Shown here: one piece after another, positions 42,355-53,223 of the stretch | Position numbering within the stretch: position 1 is the stretch's first letter | Layout of the letters: every line of letters starts with the position of its first letter | Origin: Synanceia verrucosa | Taxonomy: Eukaryota > Chordata > Actinopteri > Perciformes > Synanceiidae | Direction of reading: 5' to 3' | Assembly: GCA_029721515.1 (NCBI GenBank) | Contig: CM056552.1 | Location: forward strand, 28,658,392 to 28,722,391 | DNA length: 64,000 nucleotides | Position numbers and translations under genes: made by a program | Notes under the pieces: model-generated | Told to the model about the DNA's origin: nothing | The model's database searches: none | The model's input: only the letters and a program-made list of their open reading frames with translations

Positions 42355-42708
42355 GTGTAGTGGTTAGCATTGTCGCCTCACAGCAAGAAGGTACTGGGTT
42401 CGAATCCCGGGCCTGGGGCCTTTCTGTGTGGAGTTTGCATGTTCTCCCCGTGTCGCGTGGGTTCTCTCCAGGTACTCCGGCTTCCTCCCACCATCCAAAT
42501 ACCTGTATGGGGATTAGGTTAATTGGCTAATTTAAACTGACTGTAGGTGTGAATGTGAGTGTGAGTGGTTGTCTGTCTCTATGTGTCCTGTGATGAACTG
42601 GAGACTTGTACAGGGTGTACCCTGCCTTTCACCATAAGACAGCTGGGATAGGCTCCAGCCCCCCCATGACCCTATGAGAGGATAAGAGGTAGAAAATGGA
42701 TGGATGGA
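42355..42708 (+). mobile_element. tRNA-derived SINE (unit 2, second)
   Basis: Copy of 33230-33583, with TAGTGTACC duplications at 42346-42354 and 42709-42717. Confidence 0.9.
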
Positions 42709-42764
42709 TAGTGTACCATGCTCCAGGTCCATATTCTGAATTTCTACCTGAATTCTCTGAGTTT

Positions 42765-43325
42765 TTATCAACTTTAGTCCTGAGAACTGATAAAGTAATT
42801 AGGTGACTTCAAAATTCATGTGGATGTTGATAGCGACAGCCTTGGTACTGCTTTTATCTCGCTGTTAGATTCAATTGGCTTCTGTCAGAATGTTCAGGAA
42901 CCAGCTCACTGTTTTAACCATACACTCGACCTGGTCCTGACCTATGGCATTGAAGTGGAATATTTATTAGTCTACCAAGAGAACTCTTTGCTATCAGATC
43001 ATTATTTGTTAACTTTTTAATTTTTACCTCTGGACTACACTCCATCAGGTAAATCCATGTACACTAGATGTTTTTCTGATAGTGCTGTAGTTAAATTTAA
43101 GGATATAATTCCATTAGCTTTAAATTCAATGCCTAATCTCAATATACTTGAGGGCTCAAACAGGCCTACCCAAATTGATAATTTGATCGATAGTGCTGCA
43201 GACTCTCTGTGAGCATCTCTAGACTCTGTTGCTCCATTAATAAAGAAGATAGTAAAATGCAGAAAATCGGCTCCATGGTATAACCCTCACACCCGCAGTT
43301 TAAGCAAGCAGCAAGAAGATTTGAA
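42765..43325 (+). pseudogene. L2 LINE endonuclease C-terminus and linker (unit 2)
   Basis: Copy of 33640-34195, one T longer after the SDHYLLTF stop. Same stop and same junction to the Gypsy fragment. Confidence 0.75.
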
Positions 43326-45171
43326 AGGAATTGAAACCTGTAGAAGAGTGAGGGCTTGTGTTGTAAGCCAGGGCGACTAGGTTTAGACAGTCATCCCATT
43401 CACCACGTTGCTGAAGAAGTGACTTGGCTAACTGATCGATGAGAGTTCTGTTGAATCTTTCAATCATGCCATCACACTGTGGATGATATGGACGGGTTCT
43501 GGTTTTCTGGACGCGAAGCAGCTCACAGAGCTGTTTCACAAGGTCAGACTCAAATTGGCGACCTTGATCAGTGTGCAACATTTCTGGAATGCCATGTTCA
43601 CAGATGAACCTTTCAAACAGACATTTTGCAACTGTTGTGGAGCGCTGGTCTGGAATGGCATAGAGGTTGACATATTTGGAGAAGTAATCTTGAACCACAA
43701 GCACATACCTGTTTCCACGGCTTGTGATGGGGAGTTCAAGTATGTCGGCTGCAACTTTTTGGAATGGCTCAGCAGCAATGATGGTTTTCATCGGAGCTCT
43801 ATGTTGAGGTGTGGGACTCCGTCTTGCATCACATGGAGTGCACTGTTTGCACCACTCTTTGATATCACGTGACATAAATGGCCAATAACACAGTACTTGA
43901 GCACGTTACAAGACTTTATCAGCTGACATGTGACAAGTTGCTGGGTTTCCATGCAGTAGCTTTAAGACAGTGTCTTTTAAACTGTGAGGGACCACAACTT
44001 GATGTACAACTGACTTAGAGGATGGATTGACAACTTTACGGCAGAGCAAGCCATTATGCAGGATAAGTCTGTGGTATTCTTGCCAAAGTACTTTCTCAGC
44101 AGGTGTGCATTTTTTCATATGCCAGTATGGTGGTTTCCGTCCTTTTGCTTTCCAGTTAAGAACCTCCGAAAGTGCAGGATCTTGTTGTTGGTCCTTTCTG
44201 AGATCGTCTTCAGGGAGTTCAAGCAGAAAGGTGGAGGAAACAAACTGTGTGGAGCACTGTGAGTCGGGACAAGGAGACTTTGAGTTAGTCTGATCAGGGG
44301 AAACTGGCTTTGGCTCGGCATCACAGGAGCAGTGGGGCTGCACAGAATTAACAGGGCATGATGGACTAACAGGACTTGAATGTGTCTTGTCATGATGTGT
44401 AATGGTCTGCTCAGTTTGTGAGGTGTCAGCAGGGCGACATGACATTGCATCTGCATTCAGGTGTCGGTGGCCGTCCTTATGAATTACAGTCCACTCAAAA
44501 GGATCAAGTTCCAGAGCCCAGCGTGCACGGCGGCCAGTTCTGTCATTGTCAATGGGAATCTTTCTGAGACCAAGAAGAGGCTTGTGGTCTGTGACAATAA
44601 CAAAGGGCTGTTTGTGGAGATAGTGGCAGAGATGTCTCATGGACCAGACAATAACAAAGAACTCTCTGTCATAAGTTGACCACTTTTTCTCTGCTTTTGT
44701 GAGAACATGGCTAGCATAGGCAATCACTTTCTCTTTATGTTCATGTTTCTGGGCTAGCACAGCACCAACAGCTGAACCTGAAGCATCAGTGTAAAGAGAG
44801 AATGGCAAGGTGCAGTCAGGAAATGCAACTACTGGGGGGTGTGAGAGTGCGTGTTTCAGATAGGTGAATGCATCTTGACACTGGGATGCATCTTGACATT
44901 GGAAGAGTGCGTTTTTCTCTGTGAGGGCATGTAGGGGGACACTGTGATGCACAAAGTTCCTGATAAATTTGCGGTAATAAGAGCAGAGTCCTAAGAAGGC
45001 TCGTACTTCTGTTGCTGAACATGGAGTAGGCCAGTTTTGAACACTTTTCACATTCTCTGGGTCTGGTTGAATGCCATGCTTGGATACGACATGACCCAAA
45101 AACCGTACCTGATCTCTGGCAAAACAGCATTTCTTTGGATTTAGCTTGAGGCCACTGGTATGAGTCTGGAG
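43326..45171 (-). pseudogene. Ty3/Gypsy pol: RNase H and integrase, one stop (unit 2)
   Basis: Same content as in unit 1, but from the reverse-transcriptase tail at about 45171 to 43300 it is one continuous minus-strand frame broken only by TAA at 43906-43908 (after DKVL, before RAQVLCYWPFM). RNase H residues (LYTDAS, the Glu in YDREFF, TDHKP, NADAM), the His2-Cys2 zinc region and the integrase D, D, E motifs are all present. The integrase core is complete to the TSPHSSTGF block and then truncated against L2 sequence. RNase H removes template RNA and integrase inserts the copy. The fragment lacks everything needed to act. Confidence 0.85.
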
Positions 45172-45406
45172 GAGTTACCGAGGTGAGATGCTGTGAGGTG
45201 GTGAGATGCTGTGAGATCGCGAGAGTCTGTGAGATTTGCGAGATTCAACATGGCAGCCCCCAGCTGCTAGACTAAGATTTAGACTTTGCCGACTTACTTT
45301 GCGCTTCAAGCAGCCCAATTAAATTAGATTGGCAAAGCTGTACATAGCTTCACTCAAGGTGGAGGATCTTGAAGACTTCATCGACGACTATTTCTTTTGA
45401 TGCGCC

Positions 45407-46159
45407 ATGGAAGACTCCAACACTGAAACTCACCAGGACAACCCAAACAAGAGGAAGAAAACAGACTCCTCTACTGATACACAGGACCTTGAGACCATGG
45501 ATGTCCAGATAAGCGTCCTCGAATCAATCAATAAAAAGCTTGATATACTTAAGATGCTCCACGATGAGATTAAGGACCTGAAGGCTAGCCTGGAGTTTAC
45601 TCACCAGCAGATATCCAACCTGCAGAGGGACAACACCGAGCTCCGCTCCACGCTGACAGCCGTCACTTCAGAGGTAAATATCCTTAAAAAAGAGAATAAA
45701 TCTCTTCTGGAGACCGTCCTTGACATCCAGACGAGGAGCATGCGGGACAACCTGATCTTTTCGGGTATTCCAGAATCCACACCGGATGACCCAGAGTCCC
45801 TAGTTAAAAACTTCATGGCATCGGCTCTTAAAATCCCAAAAGAGACTGTAAATAACATCACTTTCCACCGCGTTCACCGGCTCGGATCCCGAAGAGGAGA
45901 CCGCCACCGTCCTATCATCACGAAATTCGAGCACTTTAAGCAAAAAGAGCTCGTCAAGAGCAAAGGACGGGAGCTGAAAGGAAAGCCATTCGGGATGAAT
46001 GACCAGTTTCCATGGGAAATTAACGAGAGGCGCAAAATCTTGTTTCCTATTATGAAAAAGCACAGACAGCGAGGCAAGCGGACTGCACTTGTGGTGGACA
46101 AACTTTACATAGATGGCCAGCTGTTCAGGGAATCCTCCATCACCCCCTGGCTCTTCTAA
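45407..46159 (+). CDS. L1 ORF1 protein, complete
   Basis: ATG 45407 opens 250 codons ending at TAA 46159. Residues about 35-110 form a coiled-coil-like region. About 112-200 form the RRM-like domain (NLIFSGIPEST, NNITFHRVHRLG, RPIITKFEHF). About 200-250 form the basic C-terminal domain (FPWEINERRKILFPIMKKH, RQRGKRTALVVDKLYIDGQL). The length and domain order are those of an L1 Transposase_22-type ORF1, an RNA-binding chaperone that coats element RNA in the cytoplasm. Unlike the unit 1 copy it has the intact GAGAGGCGC run. ORF2 of the same element is broken, so the protein could not help its own copy. Confidence 0.85.
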   Translation: MEDSNTETHQDNPNKRKKTDSSTDTQDLETMDVQISVLESINKKLDILKMLHDEIKDLKASLEFTHQQISNLQRDNTELRSTLTAVTSEVNILKKENKSLLETVLDIQTRSMRDNLIFSGIPESTPDDPESLVKNFMASALKIPKETVNNITFHRVHRLGSRRGDRHRPIITKFEHFKQKELVKSKGRELKGKPFGMNDQFPWEINERRKILFPIMKKHRQRGKRTALVVDKLYIDGQLFRESSITPWLF

Positions 46160-46639
46160 GGAAAACAATAAGTAACCACAAAAAACAAATGGCTCAGATT
46201 TTTAAATATATCGTTCGTTAGTTAAAAAGATATAGAAAGCAATCAAATCTCACAAGTTTCAAATGTTTCACTGTACCAAATGTCACCCCCCACTAGGGAT
46301 CCCTTCCCTTTTATTCTTCTTTCTCTCCCCCTCTGTGTTAAATCTCCATGTACCCCTCTCTCACACTCACTCCTCCTGCCTCCCCTCCCACCCTATGTAC
46401 CCTCTGTGTTTGTTATGATTTTCTGTGTCACAATGTGTTTGTTGTTAGTTTCACAGGCTTTATGGTGCCTTTTTATGATACATATCATGACTCATTGCAT
46501 ACATCTGTCTCTAACATCTACATGGTCTCTAAGCAACACCTTACACCCCACCATCCTGACATTCACAGCTCTGGGGCATTCACAGCTCACAAACCACAAC
46601 ATTCTATTTACATTGCACTTACTCAGTCTCTGAACATCA

Positions 46640-47555
46640 GAAGAGAAATCTCTTACAGATTCAAATTATAATATCATATTTTCATCGTGTTATAACAGCA
46701 GACAAAGAGGAGTCTCTATTCTAATCCACAAGAGAGTCCCGTTTACCTTAAACTGTTCGATAACAGACCCAGAGGGCAGATACATTATTATTCAAGCAAC
46801 GATTTTTGATAAACAACACACAATTGCCAATCTGTGCTCCTAATAGTGATGATCCAGCCTTCTTTCATACAGTTTTCTTTCGTTTATCAGACTTAAATGC
46901 TAACTCAACTACTATTATCGGAGGCGACTTTAACATAGTTTTAAATTCCTCTGTAGATCGATCAAACATGCCAATGCAGACGAAACAATTACAATCAGTC
47001 CAAATCATACGGGATTATATGAAAGATTTTGGACTAGATGATGTGTGGAGACTCAAAAACCCAACAAAAAGGGAATATACTTTCTTCTCTGCTGTACACC
47101 AATCATTTTCAAGAATTGACTTTTTCCTTTCAAATAACTCCATCGCACACAAAATTACTACTGGAATTCACCCAATCGTCATCAGTGACCATGCACCTAT
47201 ATCCCTCAGTCTGCAAATTGACACTTACCGTAAACCTCCTCAGACCTGGCGTTTCAACATATCTCTACTTAAAGATCCTGAATTTGATCAAATGGTAAGG
47301 AGAGAGTGGGCAGACTTTCTAAAAAATAATGACTCTCCAGATTCATCTCCTTCTTTACTTTGGGAAACCTGGAAGGCCATAATTAGAGGTAAAATAATAT
47401 CGTACTCTTCATACAACAAAAGAAAGGAACAACAAATAGAGACAGATATTGAGGAAAAAATTAAACAATTTTCGCAGGATTATGCATTAAACCCAAGCGA
47501 CCAATTACGATCTGAGTTACACAATGCAAAGTTATGCCTCAACGATATTTTATAA
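46640..47555 (+). pseudogene. L1 ORF2 endonuclease region (unit 2)
   Basis: Copy of the unit 1 region with the same shift near 46830 and the same TAA (47553-47555). The endonuclease motifs GGDFN, SRIDFF and SDHAPISL are present. One residue differs near the end (RSELHNAK here, RSALHNAK in unit 1). After the stop the text GKFLANLVQRKREKSF links to the reverse transcriptase at 47727. Confidence 0.8.
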
Positions 47556-47726
47556 GAAAACAGATTTTTTTTACTACAACAACTGAGATACAATGATTTC
47601 GAGCATAGCAACAAATCAGGCAAATTTCTTGCGAATTTAGTTCAACGCAAGAGAGAAAAATCTTTTATAACAGCCATACAGGATCCTACTGACAAATATA
47701 CTCAATCACCTCAAGAAATCAATCAG

Positions 47727-48394
47727 ATGTTTTATAGCTATTACCACAAGCTATATTCAGCAACAGTTAACCCCAACAAAGATGATATTCACACATTTCT
47801 CAACAATCTAAAGCTGCCTGAACTGACATCTGAATGCAGAGACATCTTAGATGCTCCAATGACTATCAGTGAATTACAATGTGCATTAGATAGTATGTCA
47901 GCAGGAAAAGCACCTGGTGTGGATGGTTTCCCTGCTGAATTTCTCAAACATTTCTGCCTAATGCTAGCACCTGTTTTTTTCAGAACAGTTATGGAGATTA
48001 AAAATAAAGGCTATATAAGCGCTCACATGAACACAGCTGCAATAAATTTATTATTGAAACCAGACAAAGACCCCACGCATCCTGCTAGCTATCGACCTCT
48101 GTCACTAATCAACACAGACATCAAAATTATATCTAAATCACTCGCCTCCAGGTTGGACAAAATTATCCCGTCAATAATTCACAATGATCAAACAGGATTT
48201 ATTGAAGGCCGACATTCCACTAACAGCTTTAGAAGGCTTCTAAATCTGATCAGTTTGACGCAACGCTGCAACAGAGAAGCAATCGTTATATCACTTGATG
48301 CAGAAAAAGCCTTTGACAAAGTTAACTGGTCCTTTCTCTTCTCTGTACTTCACAAATTTGGCTTCGGTGAATCATTTATCCAGTGGGTTTCAAC
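47727..48394 (+). pseudogene. L1 ORF2 reverse transcriptase, N-terminal half
   Basis: The open frame reads ECRDILDAPMTISELQCALD, SAGKAPGVDGFPAEFLKHF, LLLKPDKDPTHPASYRPLSL, NDQTGFIEGRHSTNSFRRLL and ISLDAEKAFDKVNWSFL, with the first catalytic Asp in DAEKAFD. It is open and well conserved until FIQWVST, where the hAT is inserted. The listed frame then runs into hAT sequence up to 48509, which is not part of the protein. It resumes at 52681. Confidence 0.9.
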
Positions 48395-48809
48395 CAGGGG
48401 CGTCACAAGACCTAATACTGTGCTGGGGCACACCTGGGGCACAAAGAATTCACGAGCGCGCGCAAAGTGCGTGAGAAAAAAAACATATTCAGCACTTATT
48501 TATATATAAAAAAAACATAAATAGTTTTTTAAACTATTTAATCATATCAGACTATGTTGTTGTCTAGCTCTTTGATTAACCACCTGAAATGTACTGCGGT
48601 AATGCATTTGGCCTACTTGTGCACTTTACTCTAGACTTCTAAACTATTACTGATAAAAGCAAAAAGGAAGAGCAATGAATCTTTTTAAAATATTTATTTC
48701 AGAAAACATCTGCAAATTGAACATTAAAAAATAAAATTAAACACCCCTACATCTCTTATTTCCATAGTGGAAGAATAAATGAACTGAACTGAATAAATCA
48801 ATGAACTGT

Positions 48810-50950
48810 TCATTTTTTTGAAAGCAAACTGTAACGCCTGTTTTTCAGTTTTGCGAAATGATCAATCACTTGGCTGTGGCTTAGTTTACAAAGCTCCTCA
48901 CTCTCCACTGACATGATGGCAAGATGGTGAAGCCTATCCTGCCCAATTGTGCTTCTCAGCCAAGTGTGGAGCCGTCTCAGCACACTGAATGTCCGTTCAC
49001 AAGTGCAGCTGGACACTGGGATGGTCAAAGAGATCTGAATGACCTGTGTCAAGGTTGGAAACCTGACTTGATCCAGCAAGCTGAAAACACATTGCATTTC
49101 CGTGATTGGAAGGCTCTCCCGCTTTCTGGCCAGATAGTTTTTGGCCACTAATACCTCTTCAGGTTTTAGATCAACATTGTCATGATCTGCCAGACCTCTG
49201 AGGTCCTCCTCACAGAGGAAGTTGTCAGATCCTGGATTACAGGCCTGAACACCTTTTAGAAATTGTCTGTTGAGAGATGAAAAACGCTGATCCATCTCAG
49301 CAACCATCCTGTCATGGCAAGGTAGATACAAGTTTGCTTTCAATTTCTCTGCATCACCTAGGTCACTCACTGCCCCACAACTAGAGTCCACTACATAGTC
49401 CTCCATGCGTTTCCGCTTCTGTCTTTGTCCGGTAACAGCACATGACTCTGGGATCTGGTTGGCTGTTCAGTAGGTCTTTGTGCTGTCACAAAGCTCAGCA
49501 GCCTTCTCATCTGTGCACATATCTTTTAGAGTGGCACACACAGCGCGTTTGTACTCCTCAGCTTTGCCAGGTCTACTGTTTGACTTTGCAGATATTTATG
49601 TAGGTTTTCAGTCAAAGACAAAAAAAGTCTTGAACATCATCAACAGATACACTGTGGAGAACCTAGCAAGTTTGACATGGAGCCCCACTGCTATAGGGTT
49701 GATGATGCTGGATAGGCACTGAAGCACTGCAGGGAGATTGCCTAACATGGCATTCATGGAACGCAACTGGCACGACCAGCGCGTCTTAGAGAGTTGCACA
49801 AGTTCAGATGGCTGTAAGCCTAGCTGCTTTTGAGTCTCCTTGAATTTGTGATGGTTAACAACAGAGACAGAGAAGTATGTGTACACACTCTGTAACAGGT
49901 CAAATAAATCCTTGGCCTCAGGTATGGCCTGGCAGGTGAAACACAGGACTAGATTAAGTTGATGTGCATAGCAGTGCACATAAATGGCCATGGGATGATT
50001 CTCTCTGAACTTAGCTTGGACCCCTCCAACTGTCCCACTCATGACCGATGCACCATCGTAAGCCTACGCGACCACCGTCACATGATCTATGCCATTTAAT
50101 CTTAGCTGTTCTTCAATTGCAGCAGTCACAGACTCTGCATCAAATCCTCTCAGTTCCGCCATAGCCAGCAAATGCTCCTTCACACTCCCTTTAGCTACAT
50201 AACGGACACACACAGCTAGCTGCTCGGTGTTGCCATCTCTAGCCTCATCTGCCGTGACTGAAAACATTCCTGCGTCTTTTATTTCGCGAACAATAGTTGC
50301 GACTATCTCTTGAGCGCAGCACTGAATGACTTCATTTTGGGATGAAGGTGACAGATATGTACAGTGTGATGGAGCTGGACTGCAGAAAAAGATCAAACTC
50401 TTTCAGGAGATTAATACACTCAAGTTTCCTTGGTTGTTGCTGGAGATGCCCTCGTCATGGCCACGAAATGGGATGTTTTGTTTACCCAAAAACTTTGTAA
50501 CAGCCACCACCCGGCTGAGGTACTCACGCCTCTCTTTGATTTCTTATTGATTTCTTTCTCATTTGCTGAGTCTAACTGTTCAACAACACTACCGTGAGCT
50601 GCACTGGATTTAGAGCCATGCCAGGAGAGCATGCTTGCCTTATGGGCAGGTGATTTCTCATGCTCTCTACAAAGATCCAGAGCTTTTTTCCAATTCTGTA
50701 GGCCAGTGTTTACAAAGGTGTCATGCTTCAAATGTTTGCCAAAAATCCTACAAGAAAAACAAAAGGCTGCATCTTTAGATGTGGTGTATTCCAACCACGT
50801 GAAGCTTTCAAACCATTTAGCGTTAAAGGATCGCTTCTTTACACCAAAGTTTGACAGGGGATATTGTCACAAGTTTACTTGGTTTGGGCCAGAATCCTTT
50901 CCCCCTAGATCACTTATATGTCCCTCAACATTGTGAAAACTGCTTTTCGG
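48810..50950 (-). pseudogene. hAT transposase with TTF zinc finger and DUF4371-like core, broken
   Basis: Minus strand, N- to C-terminal: YPLSNFGVKKRSFNAKWFES and SKDAAFCFSCRIFGKH, NTGLQNWKKALDLCREHE, SPAHKAS (a TTF-type zinc finger, 50950-50600). Then FSVTADEARDGNTEQLAVCV (RNase H-like core, first acidic residues), then AYDGASVMSGTVGGVQAKF, HCYAHQLNLVL, SKTRWSCQLRSM. Finally FPTLTQVIQISLTIPVSSCT and CERTFSVLRRLHTWLRSTIG, the hAT dimerisation domain (49406-48810). Lesions include a frameshift near 50375, a TAG at 50064-50066 between VVA and AYDGA (probably CAG before), and shifts near 49615. It resembles ZMYM1-like hAT proteins. Inactive. Confidence 0.85.
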
Positions 50951-52394
50951 CCTTGCCCCCAGTCTGATCTTTTCTGCCACTGTGGCAATTGCTTTCTCAG
51001 TCTCATCTCTGGGGTGTGGTCTCTCCTGGCTGTCTGTCTCTTGCTGCCCTTGCTCCTCTCTCTCTTTTTCCCTTGATTCAGCCAGCTCAATTCCTCCTAC
51101 ACTCTGCTTCTCCTGCCTGGTGCAACATACAAAAAAATTGAATATGATTAACAGTCACCTCAGATAACCTTTACAACTAACATCTATCAAATCTGCAAGT
51201 GGGGTAGTTTACACTAACTGACTACGCTGTCAACCAGGTCTCACCTCTCAGTGTCGACTCTCTGTGTCATCTCTCTCTGAGGCCCATCAACTTCCATCTC
51301 TCTGCCTCTGCACTCCTCTCCACTTAGTCTGAAGAAACATGAAAATATTACTGTTTATTGCTGTACAAATAAGTACATAGCTCAAAGTCTCCTATCTGCA
51401 TTTTTTATAGTCTTCAGTTTTCACATCGGATTATAAGAAGAGCAAAAGCTGTTCTGTTTACAAAGTTATCCCACCCTTCCTTGTGACAAAAAAGTCACCT
51501 GACCAAAAAGCTCTCTGTAAGAAACTGACAGGTTTTTCGTTTCTTCCTCATATGGGAGGTTTTGTATTTCTGCCATCAATATTCAAAATCAAATGACTCA
51601 GAGGCAACAAAAAAAAGAAAAAAAAAAAACATGATTGGGACATCATTCAATGATAGTCAACTCACCTCTGCTCTTGCTCGTCACCTTTCTCTCCCTCACC
51701 TCTTCCTGCACACTGCTGTTCCACTTTGTCTGGACAGACATGGAAATTTATATAAAAAAAATCTAACCGGGGCAACAAAACCCGATATCTGTAGCCATAT
51801 TTCTGGTGACAAATACAGAAATTTGACTATTTTCCTGACAACAAAACCAGATGCTTTCGCTGTAGCCATTTTTCTGGTGACAAAACAAGATTATTTTAGT
51901 CAAAGGCAAACTGATTAACAAGTCTACTGTGCTATTTTTCTGTGAAAATAACTTGAATGGTTTAAAATTTGACCATTTCAGATGAGAACCACTGCACCAT
52001 CCATAGGCTGTATCTGTCAACTAACACAAGCTTCCTAAAAAAATCATCATTGATGCAGAGGTCCTGAGCAGAACCATCAGACCATAACCAACATTATGTT
52101 TCATGCTGATGAAACTCACTGGAAATTCTCCGCACAGCTCGTACAGCAAATGAATATCGTTGTCTTGATACAAGGAATAGCGTTAGCTAACTTAGCATTA
52201 ACTTAAGACAGACTTATATTGTCTAGCTAGCTAGGAGGACTTCACTTACCTCTCTCATTCCTCACTGATTTGTCCCGACTGTGGGCGAATAACTTTCTGA
52301 TATCCATCTAGGAGTTACAGTTCGAGTCAAATCAAAATTAAAATATTTAACAAGTTGTTGTCGGCTAACGTTACCTACCTCACGCAGTGATCCT
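50951..52394 (-). other. 5' part of the hAT: exon-like and intron-like sequence
   Basis: Minus-strand text at 51120-50950 reads GGIELAESREKEREEQGQQE and ETEKAIATVAEKIRLGARPK, probably the start of the transposase. 51250-51330 may be another small exon (Arg/Asp/Glu-rich). The remainder to the right terminus is AT-rich with no motif. Exon boundaries cannot be fixed without a transcript. Confidence 0.45.
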
Positions 52395-52680
52395 CTCTCT
52401 CTGGCTCTCTCAACTTCAAGTTGATAGTATTATCAGCCGAAGTCGCTACACGTGAATAAATTACCATATTAATTATCCATGTGCGCATTGTTTATGTGGC
52501 GTGAATACAGTAGCAATGAATTGCCATACTAAGTAGTATGTGTACTACTGTGTAGTCTATGCTATGTAGACTTAAAACTCTGAAGTGATTTTTTTTTTTT
52601 GTTGGTGAAATTTTTAGTGGGGCACTGCAGATCAATACTGGGGCACGTGCCCCAGTGAAATCTGTCTGGCGACGCGGCTG

Positions 52681-53223
52681 GTTTCAACTCTGTATAACTC
52701 ACCTAAAGCTACTGTCACCACGAAAAGGATCACTTCACAAAGCTTCACTTTGCAAAGGGGAACTAGACAAGGATGTCCACTCTCTCCCTTACTGTTTGCG
52801 ATTTTTATCGAACCATTGGCAGCAGCGGTACGTCAAAACAACAATATCAAAGGTATCTGCTCTCTGAAGTCTGAACACAAAATCAATCTATACGCGGATG
52901 ACATTTTACTTTATTTAGAAAAACCCAAAACATCAATGAAGCAAGTATGTAAACTCATCACAACCTTCTCATGCCTATCAGACTATTCCATCAACTGGTC
53001 AAAATCAGTTATACTTCCATTAACAGAGAGCTCATGGAATCGTTCAGTCCAAAACTCTCATTATTCTTTCCCTACAGGCAACATCAGATATCTGGGCATA
53101 AATATTTCCTCCAAACTCTCAGATCTTGTCCACTTGAACTTCACACCACTTTTGGACAAAGTATATGGTGATCTGAGCCGTTGGAATAACCTTCCCATCT
53201 CACTCAAATATTACCTCAAATAA
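52681..53223 (+). pseudogene. L1 ORF2 reverse transcriptase, catalytic half
   Basis: Continuing from the split frame: STLYNSPKATVTTKRITSQS, LQRGTRQGCPLSPLLFAIF, then INLYADDILLYLEK with the YADD catalytic motif, and SDYSINWSKSVILPL. The TAA at 53221-53223 comes just after SLKYYLK, at a one-base shift in CTCAAATAAAC. A neighbouring frame continues without gap from 53225 (NYLFSMIPFKPTTKWFQ). Confidence 0.9.

Larger units (their letters stand above)
38604..47734. repeat. tandem segmental duplication, unit 2 (9131 bp)
   Basis: This is the second copy. It starts in the middle of the Tc transposase remnant (TATTCCACTGCCGGTGACGG) and ends where L1 ORF2 continues without a break (TTTTATAGCTATTACCACAA). 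The right side of this unit is therefore the original L1 context, and the left side of unit 1 is the original Tc context. Confidence 0.95.
48395..52680 (-). mobile_element. hAT transposon (ZMYM/TTF-type), 4286 bp, in L1 ORF2
   Basis: The left end CAGGGGCGTCACAAG and the right end, reverse-complemented CAGCCGCGTCGCCAG, form an imperfect terminal repeat. Further inside both ends carry TGGGGCAC. The insertion site GTTTCAAC is duplicated exactly (48387-48394 and 52681-52688), the 8 bp expected of hAT. The minus-strand interior encodes a decayed transposase (48810-50950) with upstream exon-like segments. The L1 reverse transcriptase reads through perfectly once the element and one duplication are removed, so the hAT came after the L1. 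Confidence 0.9.
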
